15,859 nt of DNA from Spongiicolonus versatilis (GTDB lineage: Bacteria; Pseudomonadota; Gammaproteobacteria; Arenicellales; Spongiicolonaceae), in NCBI GenBank assembly GCA_028286165.1, contig JAPYMU010000166.1:1-15859 (forward strand), written 5' to 3'. Below the pieces are notes generated by a model, which searched no databases, was not told where the DNA came from, and saw nothing but the letters and a program-made list of their open reading frames with translations. Of the stretch, positions 1-6,802 are shown one piece after another. Both the position numbers and the translations under genes were made by a program. Within the stretch, counting starts at the first letter, position 1, and the number at the start of each line of letters is the position of its first letter.

Positions 1-329
1 AGCAACAGCATGGTCTGGGCGACGATTTCGGTGGTCCAGCGGTCCTGCCCGGTGTCACGGTCCTGCCACTTGCGGGTCTGCAATCGGCCTTCCACATAAA
101 TTTGCGAGCCTTTTCTTGCATATTCCGACACTACCTCGGCGACGCGCCCGAAAAAAACCACGCGATGCCACTCGGTGTTTTCCTTGCGCTCCTGGGTTTG
201 CCGGTCGACCCACTGGTGGGTGGTGGCGATGGTAACATTGGAAACGGCACCGCCGTTGGGTGAGTGTCTGGCTTCCGGGTCATGACCCAGGTGTCCGATT
301 ATTTGAACTTTATTTAAACCACGACTCAT
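1..329 (-). CDS. ssb: single-stranded DNA-binding protein (3' end cut by window)
   Basis: This encodes the N-terminal 109 residues of SSB, the tetrameric OB-fold protein that coats single-stranded DNA in replication, recombination and repair. The protein opens with MSRGLNKVQIIGHLGHDPE, followed by the family's SNVTIAT strand, the TEWHRVVFFGR block, and the EYARKGSQIYVEGRLQTRKW segment that makes up the rest of the OB fold. The acidic C-terminal tail that binds partner proteins lies outside the window. The ATG at 327-329 is the start: a GGAGG ribosome-binding site sits 8 bases upstream at 338-342, and homologues begin at the same residue. The MFS gene lies upstream on the same strand, an arrangement common in proteobacteria, but a terminator between them indicates that ssb has its own promoter. 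Confidence 0.96.
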   Translation of the reverse strand, partial: MSRGLNKVQIIGHLGHDPEARHSPNGGAVSNVTIATTHQWVDRQTQERKENTEWHRVVFFGRVAEVVSEYARKGSQIYVEGRLQTRKWQDRDTGQDRWTTEIVAQTMLL

Positions 330-352
330 GATTTTATCCTCCGATAAATTAA

Positions 353-381
353 AATGTTGGAATGGGAAAGCACACTGTCAA
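353..381 (-). promoter_or_regulatory. candidate ssb promoter
   Basis: On the minus strand a perfect TTGACA (376-381) is followed after 17 bases by AACATT (353-358), a weak -10 box. Transcription would start near 346, giving a leader of about 17 bases that contains the GGAGG at 338-342. The -35 box is the convincing part. A better-looking TTTAAT (348-353) is too far from it (22 bases) and too close to the ribosome-binding site. Confidence 0.4.
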
Positions 382-406
382 CGTCCCCCGCGCTATCCGC
401 GCGCGC

Positions 407-433
407 AAAAACGCCCGGGAATTTTCTTCCCGG
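407..433 (-). terminator. intrinsic terminator after the MFS gene
   Basis: Read on the minus strand, a 7-bp stem CCGGGAA / TTCCCGG closes a GAAAA loop (415-433). It is followed by GCG and a run of five T (407-411). It begins 23 bases after the MFS stop codon and precedes the ssb promoter, so it should separate the two transcription units. A neighbouring TTCCCGG could compete for the stem, which may weaken it. Confidence 0.6.
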
Positions 434-455
434 TCCGGGAAAGGCGGTTCTGTTT

Positions 456-1835
456 TCACAAAGATTTTTCATGAAAGTATGCCAGTCCGCGCAACTGTGC
501 CACATCAAACCGCTCGGGGTCAACCCGCAGCCAGGCCTGTTTTTCCTTCTCCAGCAGCGTCACCTCCACCACGCCGCTGAGGGCGGCGAGGCGGCGGGCG
601 GTGGCGCGGCTGTCGGCGGCGTCCACGGCCAGCACCAGGGTGCGGTGGGCGGTTTCAGCGGCGGCGCGCGCGCTCAGTATACCGAATACGGCGACCGGCG
701 CGGCGCAGAATAAAAACACCGGCGCGGCGGAAAAACTGCCGGCCAGCCAGCCGCCGGCCAGGCCGCCGCAGAACACGCCGAGAAATTGCGCGCTGTAGTA
801 GACGCCGAGGGCGGCACCCTTGTCGGCGGCCCCGGCGCGGCGCGAAACCTCGGCCGGCAGCGCCGCTTCCAGGGTGTTGAAACCGCAGAAAAAAAGCCAT
901 GCGCCGAAAACCAAAATCCACCCGGTCTGCAGCCCGGCGTACAGCGCGCCCTGCGACAAAACCAGCAGCAGCGCCGAAAACAGCACCGCCCGCCGCTGGC
1001 CGCCGGGCTGCGCCGTGTGCCGCACCAGCAGCGCCATCACCGGCAGCGACGCCGCCAGCACCGGGATGTACACTTTCCAGTGCTGCGCCGGCGGCAGGGA
1101 CAAATTCTCCAGCAGCGCGCCCGGCAGCACCACGAACAGGGCGGTGAGGGCGAGGTGCGAGGTGAAAATGCCGAAGTTGAGGCGCAGCAGCGCGGCGTCG
1201 GTGAGGGATTTTCTGAGGCCGGCGGAAGTCACATTGGGCGCCGCGCCGGCATCGCGCAACGGCTCGGCGACGCACTGCAAGAGCACCATGGCCGCAACGC
1301 CCAGCGCCGCCGCCAGCCAGAACATTCCGCGCACCCCGACCCAGCCGTCCAGCGCCGGGCCCAGCACCAGCGACAGCATGAACACGCCGCCGATGCTGAC
1401 GCCAATCACGGCCATGGCTTTGGCGCGCTGGCGGTCGCGGGTGAGGTCGGCGGTGAGGGCCAGCACCGCCGAGGCGATGGCGCCGCCGCCCTGCAATGCG
1501 CGCCCGGCAATCATCACGGCGATGGAGTCGGCCAGCGCGGCGACGATGCTGCCGGCGATGAAGCAGATGAGGCCGGCGTGAATCACCGTCTTGCGCGGAA
1601 AACGGTCGGACAAAACGCCAAAGGGAATCTGCAGCAGTGCCTGCGTCAACCCGTACACCCCCAGCGCCAGCCCGGCAGTCAGCGCGGTGGCCCCGCGCAA
1701 CTCGCCGGCGTACAACACCAGAACCGGCAGCACCACAAACAGCCCGAACATGCGCAGCGCAAACACCGCCGCCAGCGTGGAAACGGCGCGGCGTTCCACA
1801 GCAGTCATCGGTGCGGGAGGGGTTTTGGTTGTCAC
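456..1835 (-). CDS. MFS transporter with C-terminal YAM-like domain (YajR type)
   Basis: A 12-helix major facilitator superfamily exporter of the inner membrane, about 459 residues, close to the 454 of E. coli YajR. Helix 1 is at about residues 18-44. The loop 2-3 signature (motif A) reads GVLSDRFPRK at residues 73-82, and a motif-C-like glycine-rich helix 5 follows. After the last helix, residues from about 389 to the end (RTLVLAVDAADSR... to AYFHEKSL) are soluble and alternate beta and alpha, matching the ferredoxin-like YAM domain of YajR. The substrate is unknown; drugs or metabolites exported by proton antiport would be typical. The start is uncertain: GTG at 1835, or ATG at 1808 (residue 10); neither has a clear ribosome-binding site. 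An MFS gene beside ssb is a recurrent proteobacterial arrangement. Confidence 0.9.
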   Translation of the reverse strand: MTTKTPPAPMTAVERRAVSTLAAVFALRMFGLFVVLPVLVLYAGELRGATALTAGLALGVYGLTQALLQIPFGVLSDRFPRKTVIHAGLICFIAGSIVAALADSIAVMIAGRALQGGGAIASAVLALTADLTRDRQRAKAMAVIGVSIGGVFMLSLVLGPALDGWVGVRGMFWLAAALGVAAMVLLQCVAEPLRDAGAAPNVTSAGLRKSLTDAALLRLNFGIFTSHLALTALFVVLPGALLENLSLPPAQHWKVYIPVLAASLPVMALLVRHTAQPGGQRRAVLFSALLLVLSQGALYAGLQTGWILVFGAWLFFCGFNTLEAALPAEVSRRAGAADKGAALGVYYSAQFLGVFCGGLAGGWLAGSFSAAPVFLFCAAPVAVFGILSARAAAETAHRTLVLAVDAADSRATARRLAALSGVVEVTLLEKEKQAWLRVDPERFDVAQLRGLAYFHEKSL

Positions 1836-1901
1836 GGGTTCGCTTGCGGCGGCGGCGATGGCGATGGCGGTGTTTGCATGGCGGCGGACGGTGAGTCGCG
1901 G

Positions 1902-3443
1902 TCAGGTTTTGCCGCCGCCGGGGTAGGGCAGGAGGTCGCGGTCTTCGGTTTCGCGGTAGCCGAGATGGCCGCGGTGGTACTGCTGCGAGGCGTCAAACGG
2001 CGGGCCGTAGTCCCACGCCGTGTGCCGGCCGCGGCTGAGGGCGCGGCAGGTGAGGGTGCGGCGGCGCTGGCTCAGCAGGATGCGCGCGGCGAGTTCGCCG
2101 AAGTTCCAGCGGCGGCGGACTTCAGCCGCAAACGCATCGCGCACTTTGGCATGCCCGGCATCGGCGGCGAGGTCGTTTAACTCATGGGGGTCGTCCTCCA
2201 AATGAAACAACTGCGGCGGGTCGGCGTCGCAGTGGGTGTACTTAAACGGACCGCGGCGCACCATGACGTACGGCGCCGGCGTCGCCTCGCCCAGGTATTC
2301 GCTGACGGCGACATCGTCCCAGTCGCGGTCTTCACCCTTAAGCAGCCCGGCCAGGCTGCGGCCGGCGACGGGCTCAACGAAATCCCGGCGCGGGTTGCCG
2401 CCGCCGAGTTCCACCAGCGTCGGCATCAGGTCCAGCAGCGAAACATTGCGGCCCACGCGGCGCGGCGCAAACCGCCGGGGGAAAGAAACCACCAGCGGCA
2501 CATGAATGCTGCCCTCGTAAAAACTCATTTTGTACCACAGCCCGCGCTCGCCCAACATGTCACCGTGGTCGGAGGTGAACAGCAGCACGGTGTTGTCCAG
2601 CAGCCCGGTGTCGGCCAGGGCGGCGGTCAGTTTGCCGATTTGGTCGTCCATGAAACTAATGCCGCCGTAGTAGGCGTGGCGGGCGTTGCGGATTTTTTCG
2701 TCGTCCATTTTGTACTCGCCGCGGTCGTAGTTGTGGAACAGGCGGCGGCTGTGGGGGTCGCGCCCGGCGGGCGGAATCCACGGCACCGCCGGCAGGTCAA
2801 TGTCTTCGTGGCGGTAACGGTCCCAATATTGGCGGGTGGTCACGTACGGGTCGTGCGGGTGGGTCATGGAATGCAGCAGAAAAAACGGCGGCCGGTTTTT
2901 GCCCTGCCGCGCCCACTGGTAGATGCGGCGCAAACTCTGGTGGGTGCTCTCTTCGTCAAAATCCAGCGCCAGACTGTGCGCCACCAGGCCGCCGGAAGCG
3001 GCGATCTTCATGGTGTGAAACCATTCGTGAACGCGCTCAGGCTCGTCCCAAGTCGCGGTCCAACTGAAATCCGACGGGCACACATCGGTGGTCAGGCGCT
3101 CCTCAAAACCGTGCTGCTGGTCGGCGCCGACAAAATGCATCTTGCCGCTGAGGCAGGTGCTGTAGCCGGCGAGGCGCAGGTAGTGGGCGACGGTGGGAAT
3201 CTCGGACGGAAACTCGGCGGCGTTGTCCCACGCGCCGATGGTGGAGCCCAACTGCCCGCTCAGCATGGAAAACCGCGACGGCGCGCACAGCGGAAAGCCG
3301 GCGTAGCAGTTGTCAAACACCACCCCGCGCGCGGCCATGGCGTCCACATGCGGCGTCTTGACCACCGGATGGCCGTACACCGGCAGCGCCCGGGAGGCCA
3401 GTTGGTCGGCCATGAACATGACGATGTTGGGCGGCGCGGTCAT
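1902..3443 (-). CDS. betC: choline-sulfatase
   Basis: Type I sulfatase that hydrolyses choline-O-sulfate to choline and sulfate; choline then feeds glycine betaine synthesis or carbon and nitrogen use. With the ATG at 3443 as residue 1 (513 aa), the sulfatase core C53-A-P-S-R57 carries the cysteine converted to formylglycine. The expected active-site residues follow: D13 near the N-terminus, K101 and H103 in SGKMHFVG, H195 and H197 in THPHDP, and D292-H293 in SDHGDMLGERGLW. The segments DNAAE, HYLRLAGY, GFEERLTTD and the C-terminal choline-sulfatase region (AWDYGPPFDASQQYHR) match BetC rather than other sulfatases. No signal peptide is seen, so the enzyme should be cytoplasmic, as BetC is. 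A TTG at 3455 would add four residues. No betA, betB or betI lies in the window. The gap to the MFS start is 66 bases, so the two could be cotranscribed. Confidence 0.93.
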   Translation of the reverse strand: MTAPPNIVMFMADQLASRALPVYGHPVVKTPHVDAMAARGVVFDNCYAGFPLCAPSRFSMLSGQLGSTIGAWDNAAEFPSEIPTVAHYLRLAGYSTCLSGKMHFVGADQQHGFEERLTTDVCPSDFSWTATWDEPERVHEWFHTMKIAASGGLVAHSLALDFDEESTHQSLRRIYQWARQGKNRPPFFLLHSMTHPHDPYVTTRQYWDRYRHEDIDLPAVPWIPPAGRDPHSRRLFHNYDRGEYKMDDEKIRNARHAYYGGISFMDDQIGKLTAALADTGLLDNTVLLFTSDHGDMLGERGLWYKMSFYEGSIHVPLVVSFPRRFAPRRVGRNVSLLDLMPTLVELGGGNPRRDFVEPVAGRSLAGLLKGEDRDWDDVAVSEYLGEATPAPYVMVRRGPFKYTHCDADPPQLFHLEDDPHELNDLAADAGHAKVRDAFAAEVRRRWNFGELAARILLSQRRRTLTCRALSRGRHTAWDYGPPFDASQQYHRGHLGYRETEDRDLLPYPGGGKT

Positions 3444-3455
3444 GGGGCGCGGCAA

Positions 3456-3464
3456 ATGCTACCA
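3456..3464 (-). promoter_or_regulatory. possible extended -10 for betC
   Basis: The minus strand reads TGG-TAGCAT, which fits an extended -10 (TGn plus a 4/6 hexamer). It ends 12 bases before the betC ATG, so the leader would be only about six bases. No -35 box is recognisable at the expected distance. Weak support. Confidence 0.22.
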
Positions 3465-3488
3465 GAAAACAATGCCGCATGGCGGTCG

Positions 3489-3530
3489 GGAAATGGTGGT
3501 TGGGAGTCTGGAAATGGTTGCCGGGATTCT
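3489..3530. repeat. two-copy 21-bp imperfect tandem repeat
   Basis: GGAAATGGTGGTTGGGAGTCT (3489-3509) is followed directly by GGAAATGGTTGCCGGGATTCT (3510-3530). The units share both ends and differ in the middle. This is the only structure seen in the 293-base gap between betC and the MORN gene (3444-3736). No coding region, RNA gene or T-run terminator was recognised there. Confidence 0.5.
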
Positions 3531-3736
3531 GAAAGCGCCGGCGTGACTCCGGGAATTGCATGTTGTAGAGACAGGATTGCAGGCATGGAGTTTGCCGGGG
3601 TGATGGAGGTGATGACAGTGGAGATGGCGGATGGGGCGCGTTTTCGAATGGGCAGGGGTTTCGATGCAGTGCCGGAGTCCGCCGCCCGGGGCGGTTGTGA
3701 CGTTTAAGCACCAGGAACCGCCGGCGGCGGTGAGGG

Positions 3737-4201
3737 TTAGTTTACTTCTTTCCCTCTGCGGTAAGCCCGGTGTTCCACTCTCCCGTCTGGCTTCCGCAAA
3801 ACCCACCGGCCATGCCGCTTGCCGTCCACACATGGGCCCTCCCAAACATCGCCGTTGTCAAACTGCTGAACCCAGTGGCCGTGCTTCTTGTTGTCCACGA
3901 AAGGGCCTTCATACACGGCGCCGTTGGCAAGCCGCTGAACCCACTGGCCTTGCCTCACACCCGCCACATATGGGCCTTCATCCACTTGGCCGTTGGAAAA
4001 CCGCCGAGTCCACTTGCCGTGCCGCTTGCCGTTCACATATGAGCCTTCATCCACCCGGCCGTCGGCAAACTGCAGAGTCCACTCGCCGAGCCACCGGTCA
4101 TCCACATAATGGCCTTTCCGCACAGTCCCGTTGCCAAGCCGCTCAATCCAAAATCCCTGTCTGAGCCCTTGCTTGTCTGTTTTGTTGTGGTCGTCGTTCA
4201 T
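3737..4201 (-). CDS. MORN-like repeat protein, six 23-residue repeats
   Basis: A 154-residue protein made almost entirely of MORN-like repeats. After a polar 15-residue lead (MNDDHNKTDK...), units begin at residues 16, 39, 62, 85, 108 and 131, each with the pattern G-x-W-x(4-6)-NG/DG-x(4-5)-G-x-Y/F-V-x-G-K-R-H. The last unit is degenerate and ends RRGKEVN. Such repeats form elongated beta-hairpin sheets and usually mediate protein or membrane contacts; no enzymatic domain is attached. No signal peptide or membrane helix is visible, so it is probably cytoplasmic. The ATG at 4201 is chosen because GGAGA lies 5 bases upstream (4206-4210); a TTG at 4255 in the same frame is less likely. It may be cotranscribed with the small ORF at 4292-4396. 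The specific function is unknown. Confidence 0.8.
   Translation of the reverse strand: MNDDHNKTDKQGLRQGFWIERLGNGTVRKGHYVDDRWLGEWTLQFADGRVDEGSYVNGKRHGKWTRRFSNGQVDEGPYVAGVRQGQWVQRLANGAVYEGPFVDNKKHGHWVQQFDNGDVWEGPCVDGKRHGRWVLRKPDGRVEHRAYRRGKEVN
3740..4156 (-). repeat. 69-bp in-frame tandem repeats encoding MORN units
   Basis: Five units of exactly 23 codons (69 bp) run from 4156 down to 3812, followed by a diverged sixth unit to 3740. Similarity is strongest over the codons for GPYV/GSYV-x-GKRHG-x-W. These are coding repeats and not a CRISPR array. Fixed unit length with no indels indicates selection on the protein repeat. Confidence 0.75.
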
Positions 4202-4291
4202 GTTCTCTCCGGTTATCCAGTAGCCGGGGCCGCCCCCGGCGGAGCCGGAAAACAAGCGGTCACTTTTTTGGTTTCGACGCCGTATTTTTGT

Positions 4292-4396
4292 TTAAGTTGT
4301 TTGGAGACGGCATCCACCCGCCTCTTTCAGCCCGCAAGGGTTGTCTTCGTTGGCGAAAAAAGCCGGGGCGGCGAAAATGATGGCCAGAGTTTTCAT
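4292..4396 (-). CDS. possible small secreted peptide (34 aa), maybe frameshifted
   Basis: The ATG at 4396 has GGAGA at about the right distance (8 bases) upstream. It opens a 34-codon frame starting MKTLAIIFAAPAFFA, which has a Lys followed by a hydrophobic stretch and small residues like a short signal peptide. The rest is NEDNPCGLKEAGGCRLQTT with two cysteines. The frame stops at 4292. In a neighbouring frame the DNA continues as VDAVSKQLKQKYGVETKKV... to a TAA at 4213, just before the ribosome-binding site of the MORN gene. This is what would be seen if a roughly 60-residue secreted protein carried a one-base frameshift. No family is recognised. The composition is plausible but the frame is very short, so it may be noncoding. 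Confidence 0.35.
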   Translation of the reverse strand: MKTLAIIFAAPAFFANEDNPCGLKEAGGCRLQTT

Positions 4397-4416
4397 GGCG
4401 GTTCTCCGAGTGTCAT
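4393..4416 (-). other. seven-codon upstream frame overlapping the small ORF start
   Basis: An ATG at 4416 opens M-T-L-G-E-P-P and stops at a TGA that overlaps the ATG at 4396 (ATGA). Its coding bases include the GGAGA that would serve as ribosome-binding site for the 34-codon frame. Such an arrangement can couple translation, but this one could be chance. Confidence 0.2.
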
Positions 4417-4426
4417 GGTCTATCTT

Positions 4427-4446
4427 CCCGGCACCGAAGTGCCGGG
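4427..4446 (-). other. strong RNA hairpin with UUCG tetraloop
   Basis: On the minus strand CCCGGCAC - TTCG - GTGCCGGG forms an uninterrupted 8-bp stem closed by a C(UUCG)G tetraloop, an unusually stable RNA hairpin. No T-run follows (AAGATAG), so it is not a standard intrinsic terminator. It lies about 130-150 bases into the transcript predicted from the promoter at 4586-4614 and about 30 bases ahead of the 34-codon frame. It may be a leader structure, an mRNA stabiliser, or the 3' end of a small RNA. Confidence 0.5.
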
Positions 4447-4538
4447 CGGTTACAGACAGACACTTGCAGTGACGTTCCCGCTTATTCCCCGAAGCAGGGT
4501 AATTAATCCTGCCGTTTGCCGGGTGTTGTATTTTGCGA

Positions 4539-4564
4539 GCCACCCGGCTCCGGGCCAGAGTGGC
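4539..4564 (-). other. second inverted repeat in the leader
   Basis: GCCAC and GTGGC-type arms flank an inner CCCGG / CCGGG pairing with a small bulge, so the start of the predicted transcript could fold into a hairpin. Together with the UUCG hairpin this suggests a structured leader of roughly 180 bases. The pairing is imperfect and was judged by eye. Confidence 0.3.
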
Positions 4565-4585
4565 AAGAATCTGCCTGTGCAATGA

Positions 4586-4614
4586 AAAATACCCATCTCG
4601 TCCGTGGGTGTCAA
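4586..4614 (-). promoter_or_regulatory. sigma70-type promoter toward small ORF and MORN gene
   Basis: Minus strand TTGACA (4609-4614, perfect -35), 17-base spacer, TATTTT (4586-4591, 4/6 for -10). Transcription should begin near 4579 and run through the hairpins at 4539-4564 and 4427-4446 to the frame at 4396 and the MORN gene at 4201. It is the best promoter match in the window. It lies inside an otherwise open 114-codon frame (4450-4794), which argues that frame is not a gene. Confidence 0.55.
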
Positions 4615-4859
4615 CTCCAAAATGACGGTGCCCGGGGCAGTGGTGGCGGATGTGAAAATGGTGGTTTGAGGGGCGGGGACAGTGGTTTCAGGGAAAAAAC
4701 GCCTGTGTTTTTTTTGTAGATAACCCAAACCCGCCAATCCCACCCACTGCCAGCATCCAAAACCTATGGAGCGGGTGAAAGTGTGCGTGCACATGAATGC
4801 ACCTCGTCATGGGGCGAAAAGGAATGCAATCCTGGCAGAATATCGCGGCCCGGGCAATT
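4615..4859. other. noncoding gap downstream of the FAD oxidoreductase
   Basis: Within the 658-base gap 4202-4859, this upstream part shows no convincing coding region in any frame. The only structure noted is an A/T-rich inverted repeat at 4694-4714. The DNA is less GC-rich than the flanking genes. Confidence 0.4.
4694..4714. terminator. weak bidirectional terminator candidate
   Basis: AAAAAAC - GCCTGT - GTTTTTT gives a 7-bp, almost all A/T stem with A and T runs on both strands. It lies about 150 bases past the stop of the three-gene operon and could end that transcript. The stem is weak, so this is tentative. Confidence 0.22.
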
Positions 4860-6191
4860 TCACCAGCCCGCCCGGTCGCGCCAGCGGTAGAACGAAACCG
4901 CCGGCGCAAGAAACCACGGCGTGCCGGTGTACCAAAACCGGGCCGGAAACGGCAGGCCGTCCAGCGCGGTTTGGCCCTCCCGCCGGCCGAGGATTTTCTG
5001 GCCGGTGCGGGCGCCGAAATAACTGGCCAGCGACACCCCGGAACCGCAGTAGCCCATGGCGTAATGCACGCCGCCGCGCCGGCCGCAATGGGGCAGGGCG
5101 TCAAAGGTGAAGGCCACGGTGCCGCCCCAGCAGTGGGTCACGCGCGCATCTTTCAGTTGCGGAAAAATTCTGGTCATCGCGTCAAACAGCCGCGGCGCGC
5201 TGGCCATGGGCGCGCTTTCTTTCAGCAGCACGCGGCCGCCGAACAGCAGCCGCCGGCCGTCGGGCGAGGCGCGGTAGTAGTAAACCAGTTTGCGCGTGTC
5301 GGTGATGACGCGGCCGGTGGGCAGCAGTTCTTTGATGCGCGCGGCGTCCAACTCTTCGGTGGCGATGATGTAGGTGCCCACCGGAATGACGCGCCGCCGC
5401 AGCCATGGCGTGACTCCGCCGGTGTAGCCGTTGGTCGCCACCACCACTTCCCGGGCGCGCACTGTGCCGCGGGCGGTGGCGACGGTGAAGCCGCCGCCTT
5501 CGCGTTTGATTCCGTGCGCGGCGCAGTGGGTGACGATTTCCGCGCCGGCGTTTTTTGCGCAATGCAGAAGGCCGCGGTGGTAGCGCGCCGGGTCCACCGA
5601 TGCCACGTGCGGAAACACCGCGCCGCCGTGGTAAAAATCACTGCCGATTTCACCGCGCTGTTCACCGCGCGCCACCGGCCAGGCGCCGCTTTCCAAACCG
5701 TCCGGTTCACTTTCAATTTGGCGGCACAGTTTTTTAAATGCGCGGGCGTTGTGCGCGCCGTGGAAGCGGCCGCAGCATTTAAAGTCGCAGTCAATTTTTT
5801 CGCGCGCGATGAAATCTTCGATCCACCGCCGCGCGTTGCGCCCTTCCATTAAGATTCGCCGCGCGCGCTCATGGCCGAACTTGCGTGCAAGTTGTTCCAG
5901 TGTCGGCTTGATGCTGGTGCTGACATGGCCGCCGTTGCGCGTGCTGCAGCCCCAGCCGGCGGCGGCCGCATCCACCACCACGGTGCGGCGGCCGCCGCGG
6001 GCGGTGGCGACGGCGGCGCTGAGGCCGGTGTAACCGGCGCCGATGATGAGCACATCGGCGGCGGCGGAGAGTGGACCGTCCACAATGCCGCCCTCTTGCG
6101 AGGCGCGGTCCACGGAGGGCGCTGGTTGCGGCCACCAGAATGGCGTGTCTTGGCAGCCGCCCGCTGGAAACACTGCTGGTTTGGGCGCCAT
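4860..6191 (-). CDS. FAD-dependent amine/amino-acid oxidoreductase (DAO family)
   Basis: A 443-residue flavoprotein of the DAO superfamily, closest in pattern to gamma-glutamylputrescine oxidase (PuuB)-like and related amine or glycine oxidases. Residues 15-25 (DTPFWWPQPAP) match the short aromatic lead of that group. The Rossmann FAD site is GAGYTG at 51-56 with the acidic D74 after strand two, followed by GWGCSTRNGGHVS (79-91). The C-terminal FAD closure HCWGGTVAFTFDALPH ... GYCGSGVSLASYFG is intact. Such enzymes oxidise a C-N bond with O2 or an electron carrier; the substrate cannot be read from the sequence. The ATG at 6191 shares one base with the cupin stop (TGATG), so translation is probably coupled; a TTG at 6194 is the alternative. 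It is the last gene of the operon running from 7893. Confidence 0.88.
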   Translation of the reverse strand: MAPKPAVFPAGGCQDTPFWWPQPAPSVDRASQEGGIVDGPLSAAADVLIIGAGYTGLSAAVATARGGRRTVVVDAAAAGWGCSTRNGGHVSTSIKPTLEQLARKFGHERARRILMEGRNARRWIEDFIAREKIDCDFKCCGRFHGAHNARAFKKLCRQIESEPDGLESGAWPVARGEQRGEIGSDFYHGGAVFPHVASVDPARYHRGLLHCAKNAGAEIVTHCAAHGIKREGGGFTVATARGTVRAREVVVATNGYTGGVTPWLRRRVIPVGTYIIATEELDAARIKELLPTGRVITDTRKLVYYYRASPDGRRLLFGGRVLLKESAPMASAPRLFDAMTRIFPQLKDARVTHCWGGTVAFTFDALPHCGRRGGVHYAMGYCGSGVSLASYFGARTGQKILGRREGQTALDGLPFPARFWYTGTPWFLAPAVSFYRWRDRAGW

Positions 6192-6802
6192 CAACGGTGA
6201 CCGCCGGAGTCACTCTGGCAAAACCAATACCGCCCGCGCCCGGCCAGCCAGCCCCACAGCGCAAACAGCGGCGCATCCAAAGTGGTCATGGCGTGCGGCT
6301 CGGCGGCGGCGTGGTAGACCAGCTGCCCCGGCGCGGCGGTGAAGTTGCGCTTCCCGGCACGCCACTCGGCAAAGCCGCTCAGCACAAAATAAAATTCGGC
6401 CGGGTCGTGGGCGTGGGGCGGGTAAACCAAACGCGGTTGCTGCACATACAAACCGGCGCGGCACGATTCGCAAAAGGCGCAGCCGTCGGGGCCGGCGAGA
6501 ACGGCGTAGGCGATGCCGGATTCCCCGCCGGCAAAACCGCCCGGCCCCGCATGCCAGCGCACCGCCGCCGCCGCCGTCACCGCCATCCGCAGAATTTTTT
6601 TCGTTTCCGCCGTGCCGTGCGCAAAAGTTTGTGCAAGATGCGCGCAGGCCGGCGGTGAGGGCGGGGGCGGGGGTGAAGCCGGCGCGGCGCCGCCATCGGG
6701 CAGTTGCAAAAGCCGGCCGGCCAACGTTTGCGCCGCCGGGGTTTTTTCCTCCGCCAGCCGCCCGGCAAAAGCGGCGAGCAATGCGCCAACACGCGCGCTC
6801 AT
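6191..6802 (-). CDS. cupin, DddQ-type DMSP lyase-like
   Basis: A 203-residue protein, similar in length to DddQ. Its C-terminal cupin carries the metal site of the DMSP lyase family that cleaves dimethylsulfoniopropionate to acrylate and dimethyl sulfide. Visible residues are Y127, H130, H132, E136, Y138 and H170, in Y-P-P-H-A-H-D-P-A-E-F-Y and in E-P-H-A-M. The spacing fits what I recall of the Ruegeria DddQ site (Tyr120, His125, Glu129, Tyr131, His163) with a constant offset of seven. This is also a canonical HxHx3Ex6G cupin motif. The N-terminal 80 residues are helical with a proline-rich stretch (40-52), typical of variable linkers. No signal peptide is seen. The ATG at 6802 overlaps the dehydrogenase stop (ATGA). 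Alternative: a cupin acting on another zwitterion. Family membership is likely; the substrate is inferred. Confidence 0.75.
   Translation of the reverse strand: MSARVGALLAAFAGRLAEEKTPAAQTLAGRLLQLPDGGAAPASPPPPPSPPACAHLAQTFAHGTAETKKILRMAVTAAAAVRWHAGPGGFAGGESGIAYAVLAGPDGCAFCESCRAGLYVQQPRLVYPPHAHDPAEFYFVLSGFAEWRAGKRNFTAAPGQLVYHAAAEPHAMTTLDAPLFALWGWLAGRGRYWFCQSDSGGHR

Noticed and set aside
786..2180. Long plus-strand open frame opposite the MFS and betC genes
   Set aside because: It is antisense to clear genes and rich in Arg, Gln, Ala and His. That is the usual artefact of antisense reading in GC-rich coding DNA.
2184..3707. 507-codon plus-strand open frame opposite betC
   Set aside because: Antisense shadow of choline-sulfatase; no domain signatures, and low-complexity Val/His/Gln-rich composition.
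3812..4156. Regular 69-bp repeats considered as a CRISPR array or minisatellite
   Set aside because: The unit length is exactly 23 codons with conserved G-x-W and NG positions and no spacer structure, so these are coding MORN-like repeats.
4450..4794. 114-codon minus-strand open frame ending just before the UUCG hairpin
   Set aside because: It contains the TTGACA/TATTTT promoter, has no recognisable domain or ribosome-binding site, and its composition (MCTHTFTRSIGFGCWQW...) does not look like a protein family I know.
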